Origin: Mycobacterium sp. E740
GTDB taxonomy: Bacteria; Actinomycetota; Actinomycetes; Mycobacteriales; Mycobacteriaceae
DNA length: 64,000 nt
Assembly (NCBI RefSeq): GCF_001672895.1
Contig: NZ_LZKP01000083.1
Location: forward strand, 1-64,000
Direction of reading: 5' to 3'
The notes below the pieces were generated by a model, which was not told the DNA's origin, ran no database searches, and was given only the letters and a program-made list of their open reading frames with translations. Both the position numbers and the translations under genes were made by a program. Numbering within the stretch: position 1 is the stretch's first letter; each line of letters opens with the position of its first letter. Below are positions 38,767-46,114 of the stretch, piece by piece.

Positions 38767-39497
38767 CTGGCCGGCACCTCGAAGCCCCAGGGCAGCTCCA
38801 GGCGGTGTGCTGCAAGGAGTTCGGCGTCGGCCAGGATTTCGCGGATCGGCCCGTCGGCGACGATCACCCCGGCGTCCATGACCACCGCCCGCTCGCACAG
38901 TTGGGCGGCGTAGGGCAGGTCGTGGGTGACGATCAGCATCGTCGCCTCCAGACCCGACAGCGTCTGAGCCAGTTCGCGGCGCGCGACGGGATCGAGGTTG
39001 GCCGACGGCTCGTCGAGCACGAGAATGTCGGGCTGACACGCCAGCACGGTCGCCAACGCGGCGCGGCGGCGTTGACCTGCCGACAGGTGGGTGGGGCTGC
39101 GGTCGGCGTGTTCGGTGAGCGACACGGTGCTCAGCGCCTGGCTGACCCGCGCCGCCAACTCCTCGCCGCGCAGCCCGAAGTTCGCGGGACCGAACGCGAC
39201 GTCCTGGGCGACGGTCGGCATGAACAACTGGTCGTCGGGGTCCTGGAAGACGAGCCCGACGCTGCGGCGGATGTCGTGAAGGCTCTTGCGGCTCAACGTG
39301 ACACCGCCGATTCGCACCGCGCCGGAGGTGGCGGCCAGGACGCCGTTCAAGTGCAGCATCAGTGTGGTCTTGCCAGCACCGTTGGGGCCGAGCACCGCGA
39401 TGCGCTCACCGGCTGCGACGGTCAAGTCGACGCCGTCGAGCGCCACATGGCCATCGGGATAGACGTGTCGCAACCCGTCGATGTCGATCGCGGTCAT
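38763..39497 (-). CDS. cbiO: Energy-coupling factor ATPase CbiO
   Basis: 244-aa ABC ATPase of the Co/Ni ECF importer. Walker A is GPNGAGKTT (37-45), the Q-loop VFQDPDDQLF, the signature LSAGQRRRAALA (138-149), Walker B ILVLDEPSANLD (158-169) and the switch His in VTHDLPYA. ECF-type Q-loop sequence DPDDQ is diagnostic. The start is ATG 39497, overlapping the cbiQ stop by 4 bp. It is last of cbiM-cbiN-cbiQ-cbiO. Confidence 0.94.
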   Translation of the reverse strand: MTAIDIDGLRHVYPDGHVALDGVDLTVAAGERIAVLGPNGAGKTTLMLHLNGVLAATSGAVRIGGVTLSRKSLHDIRRSVGLVFQDPDDQLFMPTVAQDVAFGPANFGLRGEELAARVSQALSTVSLTEHADRSPTHLSAGQRRRAALATVLACQPDILVLDEPSANLDPVARRELAQTLSGLEATMLIVTHDLPYAAQLCERAVVMDAGVIVADGPIREILADAELLAAHRLELPWGFEVPAS

Positions 39498-40267
39498 CGC
39501 AGCACCCACGCGGTCGAGGCGATCGCCACCGCGGCGACCGCAGGAGTCATCACGGCCGCCCACTGCGCGGTGCGCGCGGGGGGCGGGGCGCCGATCACCG
39601 CCAGATCCGGTGCGTTGCCGTCGAATCCGCGCGACAGCATCGCCACGTACACCCGCTCCCCGCGCTCGTAGGAGCGCAGGAACAGCGCCCCGATGCCCTT
39701 GGCGATCGCGCCCGCCTGATGCAGCACCCGCGGCGAGTCGCCCCGCGAGATGCGCGCCATCCGCATCCGGCCCGCCTCGGCGGCCAGCAGGTCGACGTAG
39801 CGGATCATCAGCACCAGCACCGAGGTCACCACCGCCGGCATCCCGAGCCGGCTCAACGCGGTCGGCAACTCGGTCGTCGCGGTGGTGGCCGCAACCGTCA
39901 GCGCCGCCGCCACGCCCAGCGTGCCCTTGATGACGATTCCCCACGCCGCCCACAGTCCAGTCACCGAGAGTTGTAGCCCCGCAACGTCGACACGCTCGCC
40001 GCCTTCGGCGAACGGCAGCAGCGCGGCAAGCACCAGGAACGGCGCCTCGATCAACATCCGCGGCAGGATCCACCGCAGCCGGATGTGCGCGAGCCGCCAG
40101 ACGCCGAGGACGATCGCGGCGTAGACGGCGAACGGCCAGAACATCTCCCGCGGGGTCGCGACGACGGCGAGCACGAACACGAGCAGGCAGACGATCTTCA
40201 CCTCGGCGGGCGCGTGATGCACGGCGGAGTCGTCGTGGCGGTAGAGCGGATGAGCGCCTGCACCCAT
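39494..40267 (-). CDS. cbiQ: ECF transmembrane protein CbiQ
   Basis: 257 aa with about six spans. The CbiQ family helix is present as GRMRMARISRGD, and the second coupling piece is SYERGERVYVAMLSRGFDG, which carries the A-R-G type motif that contacts the ATPases. The N-terminal part HHAPAEVKIVCLLVFVLAVV is also typical. It transmits ATPase motion to the CbiM substrate component. It starts at ATG 40267; the cbiN stop is 2 bp upstream. Confidence 0.93.
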   Translation of the reverse strand: MGAGAHPLYRHDDSAVHHAPAEVKIVCLLVFVLAVVATPREMFWPFAVYAAIVLGVWRLAHIRLRWILPRMLIEAPFLVLAALLPFAEGGERVDVAGLQLSVTGLWAAWGIVIKGTLGVAAALTVAATTATTELPTALSRLGMPAVVTSVLVLMIRYVDLLAAEAGRMRMARISRGDSPRVLHQAGAIAKGIGALFLRSYERGERVYVAMLSRGFDGNAPDLAVIGAPPPARTAQWAAVMTPAVAAVAIASTAWVLR

Positions 40268-40269
40268 CG

Positions 40270-40620
40270 CTAGCGCCGCCGGCTGTCGTCCGGCTTGCGG
40301 GTTCGGGCGATCAACCAGAACACCGAACCTGCGAGCACCACGGTTGCCAGCACGCCGATGACCCCCGCAACGCCGCCGGTGCCGTTGCGGCCGCCGATCG
40401 CGTAGTCGGCCAACGGGGACGCCGCCAGGCTGTGTTCGTCGGCGTGCCGGGCGATGCAGTCACCGGTCAACGCCTCACCGTCGGTCCTCGTCACGACCTC
40501 GCAGCCACGCAGGGTCGCCGAATCGAGCCCGTCGGGGCTGGAACTGGCGAAGTAGGACACCACGCCCGCGATCAGCAGTGTGGCGATCGCGAACCCCGCC
40601 CAGAACCGCCAGCGCTTCAC
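40270..40620 (-). CDS. cbiN: CbiN-like PDGLE-domain subunit
   Basis: 116 aa, two membrane spans: FWAGFAIATLLIAGVVSYFA (about 6-25) and VIGVLATVVLAGSVFWLIA (about 87-105). The extracytoplasmic loop holds SSSPDGLDSATLRG, the PDGLE motif (here PDGLD) of cobalt/nickel ECF accessory subunits, followed by two cysteines. It fits between cbiM and cbiQ and overlaps cbiM by 4 bp. CbiN assists metal loading of CbiM. Confidence 0.88.
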   Translation of the reverse strand: MKRWRFWAGFAIATLLIAGVVSYFASSSPDGLDSATLRGCEVVTRTDGEALTGDCIARHADEHSLAASPLADYAIGGRNGTGGVAGVIGVLATVVLAGSVFWLIARTRKPDDSRRR

Positions 40621-41315
40621 GCCGCGACCTCCCGTCGAGTCCGGCGCAACAGGTACACGAGGTCGGGGCGCGAACGCGCGACGGCCATCACGGTGACCGC
40701 GGTGATCAACCCCTCCCCGATTCCGATCAGCGCATGCGTGCCGAGCATGTAGCCGGCGACCGCATGCGCCGACGTCGTGGCTGCGCCGCCGATCGCGTAT
40801 TCGAGAACGAATCCCATTGCTGCACAGACTGTTCCGATGAGCGCCGCGACGAACGAGATGGCACCGAGGCCGGCCACCGGGACGTCACCGCGCCGCCGGG
40901 CCAGCGCGTAGAGCAGCACGGCCGTCGAGTATCCGGCGGCCACCCCGATGACGGCCATGTTCGTGATGTTGGTGCCCAGCGCCGTCACGCCGCCGTCGGC
41001 GAACAACAGCGCCTGCACCACGAGCACGATCGCGATGCACAGCGCCCCGGTGAACGGGCCGACCAGGATCGCCGCGAGCGCGCCGCCGAGCAGGTGCCCG
41101 CTCACCCCGGGCAGGATCGGGAAGTTCACCATCTGGACAGCGAAGATGAACGCGGCGACGAGGCCGGCCAGCGGCACCGTGCGTTCGTCGAGTTCGTCGC
41201 GTGCCTTGGCCGCGCAGAACCCGACGGAAAGGACGGCAATCAGGCCGAAGACGACGGAGGTCGGCGCGCTGACGATGCCGTCGCTCATGTGCATGGCGAC
41301 GTACTGGTAGGCCAC
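40617..41315 (-). CDS. cbiM: Cobalt/nickel ECF substrate-binding component CbiM
   Basis: 232 aa, about seven spans. FPILPGVSGHLLGGALAAILVGP carries the conserved His and GG turn; ALGTNITNMAVIGV and CAAMGFVLEYAIGG follow. In structural studies of CbiM/NikM the metal is bound by the extreme N-terminus (Met-His). Here MHMSDG is at residues 8-13 of the frame opening at GTG 41315. A TAGGGT -10 seven bases upstream of that GTG supports 41315, while family knowledge favours ATG 41294; processing or a second start could reconcile the two. The adjacent operators suggest metal control. Confidence 0.9.
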   Translation of the reverse strand: MAYQYVAMHMSDGIVSAPTSVVFGLIAVLSVGFCAAKARDELDERTVPLAGLVAAFIFAVQMVNFPILPGVSGHLLGGALAAILVGPFTGALCIAIVLVVQALLFADGGVTALGTNITNMAVIGVAAGYSTAVLLYALARRRGDVPVAGLGAISFVAALIGTVCAAMGFVLEYAIGGAATTSAHAVAGYMLGTHALIGIGEGLITAVTVMAVARSRPDLVYLLRRTRREVAA

Positions 41316-41322
41316 CCCCGCA

Positions 41323-41328
41323 ACCCTA
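41323..41328 (-). promoter_or_regulatory. Leaderless -10 element of cbiMNQO
   Basis: TAGGGT on the minus strand ends 7 nt before GTG 41315. The two palindromes at 41329-41357 lie directly upstream, over the spacer and -35. Confidence 0.55.
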
Positions 41329-41342
41329 CTAGACCTGTCTAG
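41329..41342. promoter_or_regulatory. Palindrome 1 in the cbiM promoter
   Basis: CTAGACCTGTCTAG is a perfect 6-2-6 inverted repeat abutting the cbiM -10 element. A bound repressor would block transcription. It is likely an operator, but the binding protein is not proven. Confidence 0.5.
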
Positions 41343-41343
41343 C

Positions 41344-41357
41344 TGAACAGATGTTCA
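41344..41357. promoter_or_regulatory. Palindrome 2 (ArsR/SmtB-type operator) upstream of cbiM
   Basis: TGAACAGATGTTCA is a perfect 6-2-6 inverted repeat. The TGAA..TTCA pattern resembles operators of ArsR/SmtB metal sensors, and an ArsR-type gene lies 13 bp away. It covers the -35 region of cbiM. Confidence 0.55.
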
Positions 41358-41369
41358 CGTGGGGCGAAG

Positions 41370-41681
41370 CTAGTTGTGCCGGGCGCCGATCCAGTGCAGC
41401 AGGTCGTGCACGATGTCGTCGTCGAGGCGGTAGCTGACCCCGCGACCCACACGCGTCGCACTGACCCAGCCCTGTTGGCGCAGCACGCGAAGCGCTTGCG
41501 ACACTGCGTTCTCGGAACGGCCCAGCGCGGCGGCGAGTTCACCGACGCGGATGCCCGGTACCCGGTGCAGGGTCAGCAGGATCTCGAGCCGGTGCGGGTC
41601 CGACAGCAAGTCAAAGCGCTGGGTCCAGCCGGCCGTGTCGACGTCGGCCGTCGCCGACGCATGCTCGACAGGCTCGTTCAC
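41370..41681 (-). CDS. ArsR/SmtB-family regulator, candidate cobalt/nickel sensor
   Basis: 103-aa winged-helix repressor. RFDLLSDPHRLEILLTLHRVPG begins the fold, the recognition helix is LGRSENAVSQALRVLRQQGW (about 53-72) and the wing is VSATRVGRGVSYRL. The last helix, DDDIVHDLLHWIGARH, holds Asp and three His residues spaced like the alpha-5 metal site of SmtB/NmtR/CzrA proteins. The start is GTG 41681 (VNEPVEHAS), 7 nt after TACATT. It stands directly upstream of cbiMNQO in the same direction, with two palindromes between, so it most likely represses the importer when cobalt or nickel is plentiful. Confidence 0.85.
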   Translation of the reverse strand: MNEPVEHASATADVDTAGWTQRFDLLSDPHRLEILLTLHRVPGIRVGELAAALGRSENAVSQALRVLRQQGWVSATRVGRGVSYRLDDDIVHDLLHWIGARHN

Positions 41682-41688
41682 GGGTCTC

Positions 41689-41694
41689 AATGTA
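41689..41694 (-). promoter_or_regulatory. Leaderless -10 element for the ArsR-type regulator
   Basis: TACATT on the minus strand ends 7 nt before GTG 41681 and rejects the longer frame opening at 41753. Confidence 0.5.
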
Positions 41695-41709
41695 ACGCCG
41701 AAATACCCG

Positions 41710-42483
41710 CTACAGCGGCGTGACGTAGTGGCCGCTGATGCCACCGTCGACAAGAAACGACGAGGCCGTGATGAACGACGCGTCGTCGCTGGCGAGGAAC
41801 GCCACCGCGGCGGCCAGCTCCTCGGGTTCGGCGAACCGCCCGACCGGGATGTGCACCAGCCGCCTCGCCGCGCGCTCCGGATCCTTGGCGAACAACTCCC
41901 GCAGCAGCGGCGTGTTCACCGGGCCGGGACACAGCGCGTTGACCCGGATCCCCTGGCGCGCATACTGCACGCCCAGTTCTCTCGACATCGCCAGCACACC
42001 GCCCTTGGACGCGGTGTAGGAGATCTGCGAGGTGGCCGACCCCATCACGGCAACGAACGACGCGGTGTTGATGATCGAGCCCTTCTGCTGGGGCACCATG
42101 TGGCGCAGCGCCGCCTTGCAGCACAGGAACACCGACTTCAGGTTGACGTCCTGCACCCGCTGCCACCCGTCCAGCCCGGTGCTCTCGATCAGGTCGTCCT
42201 CCGGCGGCGAGATGCCCGCGTTGTTGAACGCGATGTCGACGCCGCCGTGCACCTCGAACGCGGTGTCGAACAGGTTGTCCACCGCAACCTCGTCCGAGAC
42301 GTCGACCTGGACGAAGGTCACGTTGAGGTCGTCGGCGACGCTCTTGCCGGTCGTGGCGTCGACGTCGCCGAGGACGACGACGGCGCCTTCGGCGCGCATA
42401 CGTCGCGCGGCCGCCAGGCCGATTCCGCTGGCGCCGCCGGTGATCACGGCCACCTTGCCGGCCAGCCGTCGAGTCAGGTCCAT
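41710..42483 (-). CDS. Short-chain dehydrogenase/reductase (Rv2857c-like)
   Basis: 257 aa classical SDR. The NAD(P) motif is TGGASGIG (15-22), followed by NNAGISPPE, the catalytic Ser and ISYTASKGGVLAMSRELG (Tyr and Lys of YxxxK), and LCPGPVNTP. The acidic residue in VVLGDVDA suggests NAD rather than NADP. Substrate unknown. The ATG overlaps the aldC stop by one base (TGATG), so it is co-translated in the glnA4-amidotransferase-aldC cluster. Confidence 0.88.
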   Translation of the reverse strand: MDLTRRLAGKVAVITGGASGIGLAAARRMRAEGAVVVLGDVDATTGKSVADDLNVTFVQVDVSDEVAVDNLFDTAFEVHGGVDIAFNNAGISPPEDDLIESTGLDGWQRVQDVNLKSVFLCCKAALRHMVPQQKGSIINTASFVAVMGSATSQISYTASKGGVLAMSRELGVQYARQGIRVNALCPGPVNTPLLRELFAKDPERAARRLVHIPVGRFAEPEELAAAVAFLASDDASFITASSFLVDGGISGHYVTPL

Positions 42484-43847
42484 CAGGCCTCCCGCACCGC
42501 GAAGAAGACGTTCTTGGTCTCGGTGAACGACAGCGGCGCGTCCGGGCCGAGTTCGCGGCCCAGACCGGACTGCTTGAACCCACCGAACGGCGTGTTGTAG
42601 CGCACCGACGAATGCGAGTTGACCGACAGGTTGCCCGCCTCCACAGCGCGCGACACCCGGACCGCCCGCGACAGGTTGTCGGTCCAGATCGACCCGGACA
42701 AGCCGTAGGCGGTGTCGTTGGCGAGCGCGATCGCATCGGCCTCGTCGTCGAACGGCAGCACGGTGACGACCGGGCCGAAGATCTCCTCGCGCACAGTGCG
42801 GTCGGTCCGCGGCGGGGTGAGCACGGTCGGCGCGAACCAGTATCCCGGCCCCGACGGCGCCGAGCCCCGGAACGCGACGGGCGCGTCGTCGGGAACGAAG
42901 GAGGCGACGGTGTCCCGGTGCGTTCTGGACACCAGCGGGCCCATTTCAGTGGCCGCGGCCCGGGGATCGCCCACGACGACGCCCTTGACAGCGGGCTCGA
43001 AAAGCTCCATGAAGCGGTCATAGACGCTGCGCTGCACCAGGATTCGGCTGCGCGCGCAGCAGTCCTGGCCGGCGTTGTCGAACACGCCGTACGGCGCGGT
43101 CGCCGCGGCCTGCTCCAGATCGCAGTCGTCGAACACGATGTTGGCGCTCTTGCCGCCCAACTCCAGCGTGACGCGCTTGACCTGTTCGGCGGCACCCGCC
43201 ATCACCCGGGTGCCGACCTCGGTCGATCCGGTGAAGACGATCTTGCGCACGTCGGGGTGCGTGACGAACCGTTCGCCGACCACCGAGCCTTTTCCGGGCA
43301 GCACTGCGAACAGGTCGGCGGGTATGCCGGCCTCGACGGCCAACTCCCCCAACCGCATCGTGGTCAGGGGTGTCCACTCGGCGGGTTTGACCAGCACCGC
43401 GTTGCCCGCGGCGAGCGCCGGGGCGAAGCCCCACGAGGCGATCGTCATCGGGAAGTTCCACGGCGTGATGACGCCGACCACCCCCAGCGGCTCGTGAAAC
43501 GTCACGTCGATCCCACCAGCCACCGGAATCTGCTTGCCGGACAAGCGTTCCGGTACCGCGGCGTAGAACTGCAGCACGTCGCGGACGTGGCCGGCCTCCC
43601 ACCTCGCGTTGCCGATCGGGTGCCCAGAGTTGGCGACCTCCAGCGCCGCCAACTCGTCGACGTGCGCGTCCACCGTCGCGGCGAAGTCACGCAGCGCGGC
43701 GGCGCGCGCCGCGGGTGACTGCCGCGCCCAATCCCGTTGCGCCGCCTTCGCCCGCGCCACCGCGCCGTCGACAGCGTCTTGGTCGGTCTGCTCGACGGTG
43801 CGCAACACTCCCTCGGTCGCGGGATTGACCACCTCGGATGCGCTCAA
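42483..43847 (-). CDS. aldC: Aldehyde dehydrogenase AldC
   Basis: 454 aa, matching Rv2858c. VGVITPWNFPM, VKPAEWTPLT, FTGSTEVG, catalytic Glu in LELGGKSAN, catalytic Cys in GQDCCARSR and FGGFKQSGLGRELG are all present. It oxidises aldehydes with NAD(P). In the gene cluster with a GlnA-like ligase and a C26 amidohydrolase it fits the PuuC role, gamma-glutamyl-gamma-aminobutyraldehyde oxidation. The start is TTG 43847 (LSASEVVNPATE), overlapping the stop of the upstream gene; the longer open frame is its shadow. Confidence 0.93.
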   Translation of the reverse strand: MSASEVVNPATEGVLRTVEQTDQDAVDGAVARAKAAQRDWARQSPAARAAALRDFAATVDAHVDELAALEVANSGHPIGNARWEAGHVRDVLQFYAAVPERLSGKQIPVAGGIDVTFHEPLGVVGVITPWNFPMTIASWGFAPALAAGNAVLVKPAEWTPLTTMRLGELAVEAGIPADLFAVLPGKGSVVGERFVTHPDVRKIVFTGSTEVGTRVMAGAAEQVKRVTLELGGKSANIVFDDCDLEQAAATAPYGVFDNAGQDCCARSRILVQRSVYDRFMELFEPAVKGVVVGDPRAAATEMGPLVSRTHRDTVASFVPDDAPVAFRGSAPSGPGYWFAPTVLTPPRTDRTVREEIFGPVVTVLPFDDEADAIALANDTAYGLSGSIWTDNLSRAVRVSRAVEAGNLSVNSHSSVRYNTPFGGFKQSGLGRELGPDAPLSFTETKNVFFAVREA

Positions 43848-44578
43848 GCCTGGACCCTTTCGTTCGCGTATGCGCCCGCGGCTTCGACGACCGCGGCGAA
43901 CAGGCGCAGGTCGTCGAGCCGCTCTTCGGGATGCCACTGCACCGCCAACACCCACCTGTCCGCAACTTCGACCGCCTCGATCACCCCGTCCTCGTCGCGC
44001 GCGCAGACCAGCAGTCCGTCGCCGAGCTCGTCGATGGCCTGGTGGTGGTAGCACTGGGCGTCCGACGACTCGCCGATCAACCCGGCCAGTCGCGTGCCCG
44101 GCACGGTGCGCACCGTCGAGGTGGCGAACACCGCGTTGCCCTGCTGATGGCGGGTGTGGCCGATGACGTCGGGCAGGTGCTGGTGCAGGGTCCCGCCCAG
44201 GGCGACGTTGAGCACCTGGGCGCCGCGGCAGATGCCCAGCACCGGCATGCCGCGCCGCATCGCTCCACGCACCAGCGCGAACTCGAACTCGTCGCGGCGC
44301 CGGTTGTCGGCGACGTCCTCGTCGGTGGCCGGATGCGGCGCTTGGCCGTAGTGCGTCGGCACAACGTCACGACCGCCGGTGATGATCAAGCCGTCGAGAC
44401 CGTCGAGGACCCGCTCGGCGACGTCGTCGTCGACCGGCTGCGGCGGAAGCAGGATCGCAATACCGCCCGCCAACGCCACACCCTCGAAGTAGATGGCGGG
44501 CAGAAAGCTCGCGCGAACGTCCCACACACCGGTCTGTGCCTGCTGCAGATAGGTGGTGAGCCCGAGCACGGGCCGCAC
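43844..44578 (-). CDS. Class I glutamine amidotransferase / peptidase C26 (PuuD-like)
   Basis: 244 aa, resembling Rv2859c. Pieces: YFEGVALAGGIAILLPPQP, LDGLIITGGRDVVPTHYG, the nucleophile in LGICRGAQVLNVALGGTLHQHL and the His/Glu in AVQWHPEERLDD. The GGTLHQHLPD part is typical of gamma-glutamyl-gamma-aminobutyrate hydrolases. The start is taken at GTG 44578, 19 bp after the glnA4 stop with AGGA four bases upstream. TTG 44611 (LSGSSSARQE), overlapping glnA4, is an alternative that adds 11 residues. Confidence 0.85.
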   Translation of the reverse strand: MRPVLGLTTYLQQAQTGVWDVRASFLPAIYFEGVALAGGIAILLPPQPVDDDVAERVLDGLDGLIITGGRDVVPTHYGQAPHPATDEDVADNRRRDEFEFALVRGAMRRGMPVLGICRGAQVLNVALGGTLHQHLPDVIGHTRHQQGNAVFATSTVRTVPGTRLAGLIGESSDAQCYHHQAIDELGDGLLVCARDEDGVIEAVEVADRWVLAVQWHPEERLDDLRLFAAVVEAAGAYANERVQA

Positions 44579-44597
44579 CGTTTCCTGCCGGGCAGAA

Positions 44598-45965
44598 CTA
44601 GAGCCGCTCAAAGCCGCGCATCCTCTCCCAGTCCGTGACTGCGGAGTTGAAGGCCGCCAGCTCGACGCGGGCGTTGTTGAGGTAATGCTCGACGACCTCG
44701 TCCCCGAACGCCGCCCGCGCGACCTCGGACTTCTCGAACAACGCCGCGGCCTCGGCCAGCGTGGTCGGAAGCCGTTCGGCGCCACTGGCATACGCGTTAC
44801 CCTCGACCGGCTCGGGCAGCTCGAGTTCGCGCTCGATGCCGTACAGGCCGCCTGCGATCAATGCCGACACCGCGAGGTACTGGTTGACGTCGCCACCGGG
44901 GGCACGGTTCTCCATCCGCATGCCGTGACCGTGGCCGACGACCCGCAGCGCGCAGGTCCGGTTGTCCAGCCCCCACGCGATGGCGGTCGGGGCGAAGCTG
45001 CTGTCGACGAAACGCTTGTAGGAGTTGATGTTCGGCGCGTAGAGCAGCGTGAGCTCGCGCATCGTCGCCAGCTGTCCGGCGACGAAGCTGCGGAACAGCG
45101 CCGACATGCCCAGCGGATCGTCGTCGTCGGAAAAGACCGCAGACCCGTCCGCACCCCGCAACGAGATGTGGATGTGGCAGCTGTTGCCCTCGCGCTCATC
45201 GTATTTCGCCATGAACGTCAAGCTCTTGCCGTGCTGGTCGGCGATCTCCTTGGCGCCGTTCTTGTAGATCGTGTGGTTGTCGCAGGTGACGCGCGCATGG
45301 TCGTAGCGGAACGCGATCTCCTGCTGGCCGAGGTTGCATTCGCCCTTGACGCCCTCGCAGTACATGCCCGCGCCGGCCATGCCGAGCCGGATGTCGCGCA
45401 GCAGCGGCTCCATGCGCGTCGAGCCGAGCATCGCGTAGTCGACGTTGTAGTCCGACGCTGCGGTCAGTCCGCGGTATCCCTTCGCCCAGGCCTCGCGGAA
45501 GCTGTCGTCGAACACCATGAACTCGAGCTCGGTGCCGGCGTAAGGCACCAGGCCGCGTTCGGCGAGCCGGTCGATCTGACAGTTCAGGATGCTGCGCGGG
45601 GCCTGCCCGACGGGTGTTCCGTCGAGCCAGCCCAGGTCGGCCATCACAAGCGCCGTCCCGGGCAGCCATGGCAGCAGCCGCAGGGTCGAGAAGTCCGGCG
45701 TCATCACCATGTCGCCGTAACCGGTCTCCCAGCTCGACATCGCGTACCCGTCGACGGTGTTCATGTCGACGTCGACGGCCAGCAGATAGTTGCAGCACTC
45801 GGCGCCGTGCTCCGCGACTTCTTCGACGAACAATCGGCCCGATACCCGTTTGCCGGTCAGCCTGCCCTGCATGTCGCAGAACGCGACGATCACCGTGTCG
45901 ATGTCCCCCGCGGCCACCAGGCGCTCGAGATCGGCCTGCGACACCATGCCCGATGTGGCGCTCAT
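44598..45965 (-). CDS. glnA4: Glutamine synthetase-like ligase GlnA4
   Basis: 455 aa, matching Rv2860c. GS beta-grasp (VIVAFCDMQGRLTGKRVSG) and catalytic barrel with YAGTELEFMVFD, EGVKGECNLGQQEI, NGAKEIADQHGKSLTFMAK, GNSCHIHISL and RMENRAPGGDVNQYLA. The family includes gamma-glutamylpolyamine and gamma-glutamylethanolamide synthetases, so it probably joins glutamate to an amine rather than ammonia. The start is ATG 45965 (MSATSGMVSQADL); a second Met six codons later is also possible. First gene of a four-gene Puu-like unit. Confidence 0.92.
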   Translation of the reverse strand: MSATSGMVSQADLERLVAAGDIDTVIVAFCDMQGRLTGKRVSGRLFVEEVAEHGAECCNYLLAVDVDMNTVDGYAMSSWETGYGDMVMTPDFSTLRLLPWLPGTALVMADLGWLDGTPVGQAPRSILNCQIDRLAERGLVPYAGTELEFMVFDDSFREAWAKGYRGLTAASDYNVDYAMLGSTRMEPLLRDIRLGMAGAGMYCEGVKGECNLGQQEIAFRYDHARVTCDNHTIYKNGAKEIADQHGKSLTFMAKYDEREGNSCHIHISLRGADGSAVFSDDDDPLGMSALFRSFVAGQLATMRELTLLYAPNINSYKRFVDSSFAPTAIAWGLDNRTCALRVVGHGHGMRMENRAPGGDVNQYLAVSALIAGGLYGIERELELPEPVEGNAYASGAERLPTTLAEAAALFEKSEVARAAFGDEVVEHYLNNARVELAAFNSAVTDWERMRGFERL

Positions 45966-46015
45966 CCGCTGTGGGCCCTTCCTCGACGTCAGATCACTCG
46001 GATCACGAGGTGGCG

Positions 46016-46021
46016 AGTTTA
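46016..46021 (-). promoter_or_regulatory. Candidate -10 element for glnA4
   Basis: TAAACT on the minus strand would give a leader of about 45 nt to ATG 45965. The -35 region is weak. A short inverted repeat (CTGAG..CTCAG) lies just upstream in the glnA4-asnO divergent gap. Confidence 0.35.
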
Positions 46022-46101
46022 TTCGCACCGGGCACCGCTGAGTAGCCAGCTCAGTAGACCCGTGTCACACCCGTCACCCGGTGCGCCATCTTGCACAGGG
46101 G

Positions 46102-46107
46102 TAATGT
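46102..46107 (+). promoter_or_regulatory. Leaderless -10 element of asnO-ngg
   Basis: TAATGT ends 7 nt before GTG 46115, which is the start that leaves Cys2 exposed after Met removal. Confidence 0.6.
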
Positions 46108-46114
46108 CCTTGAC

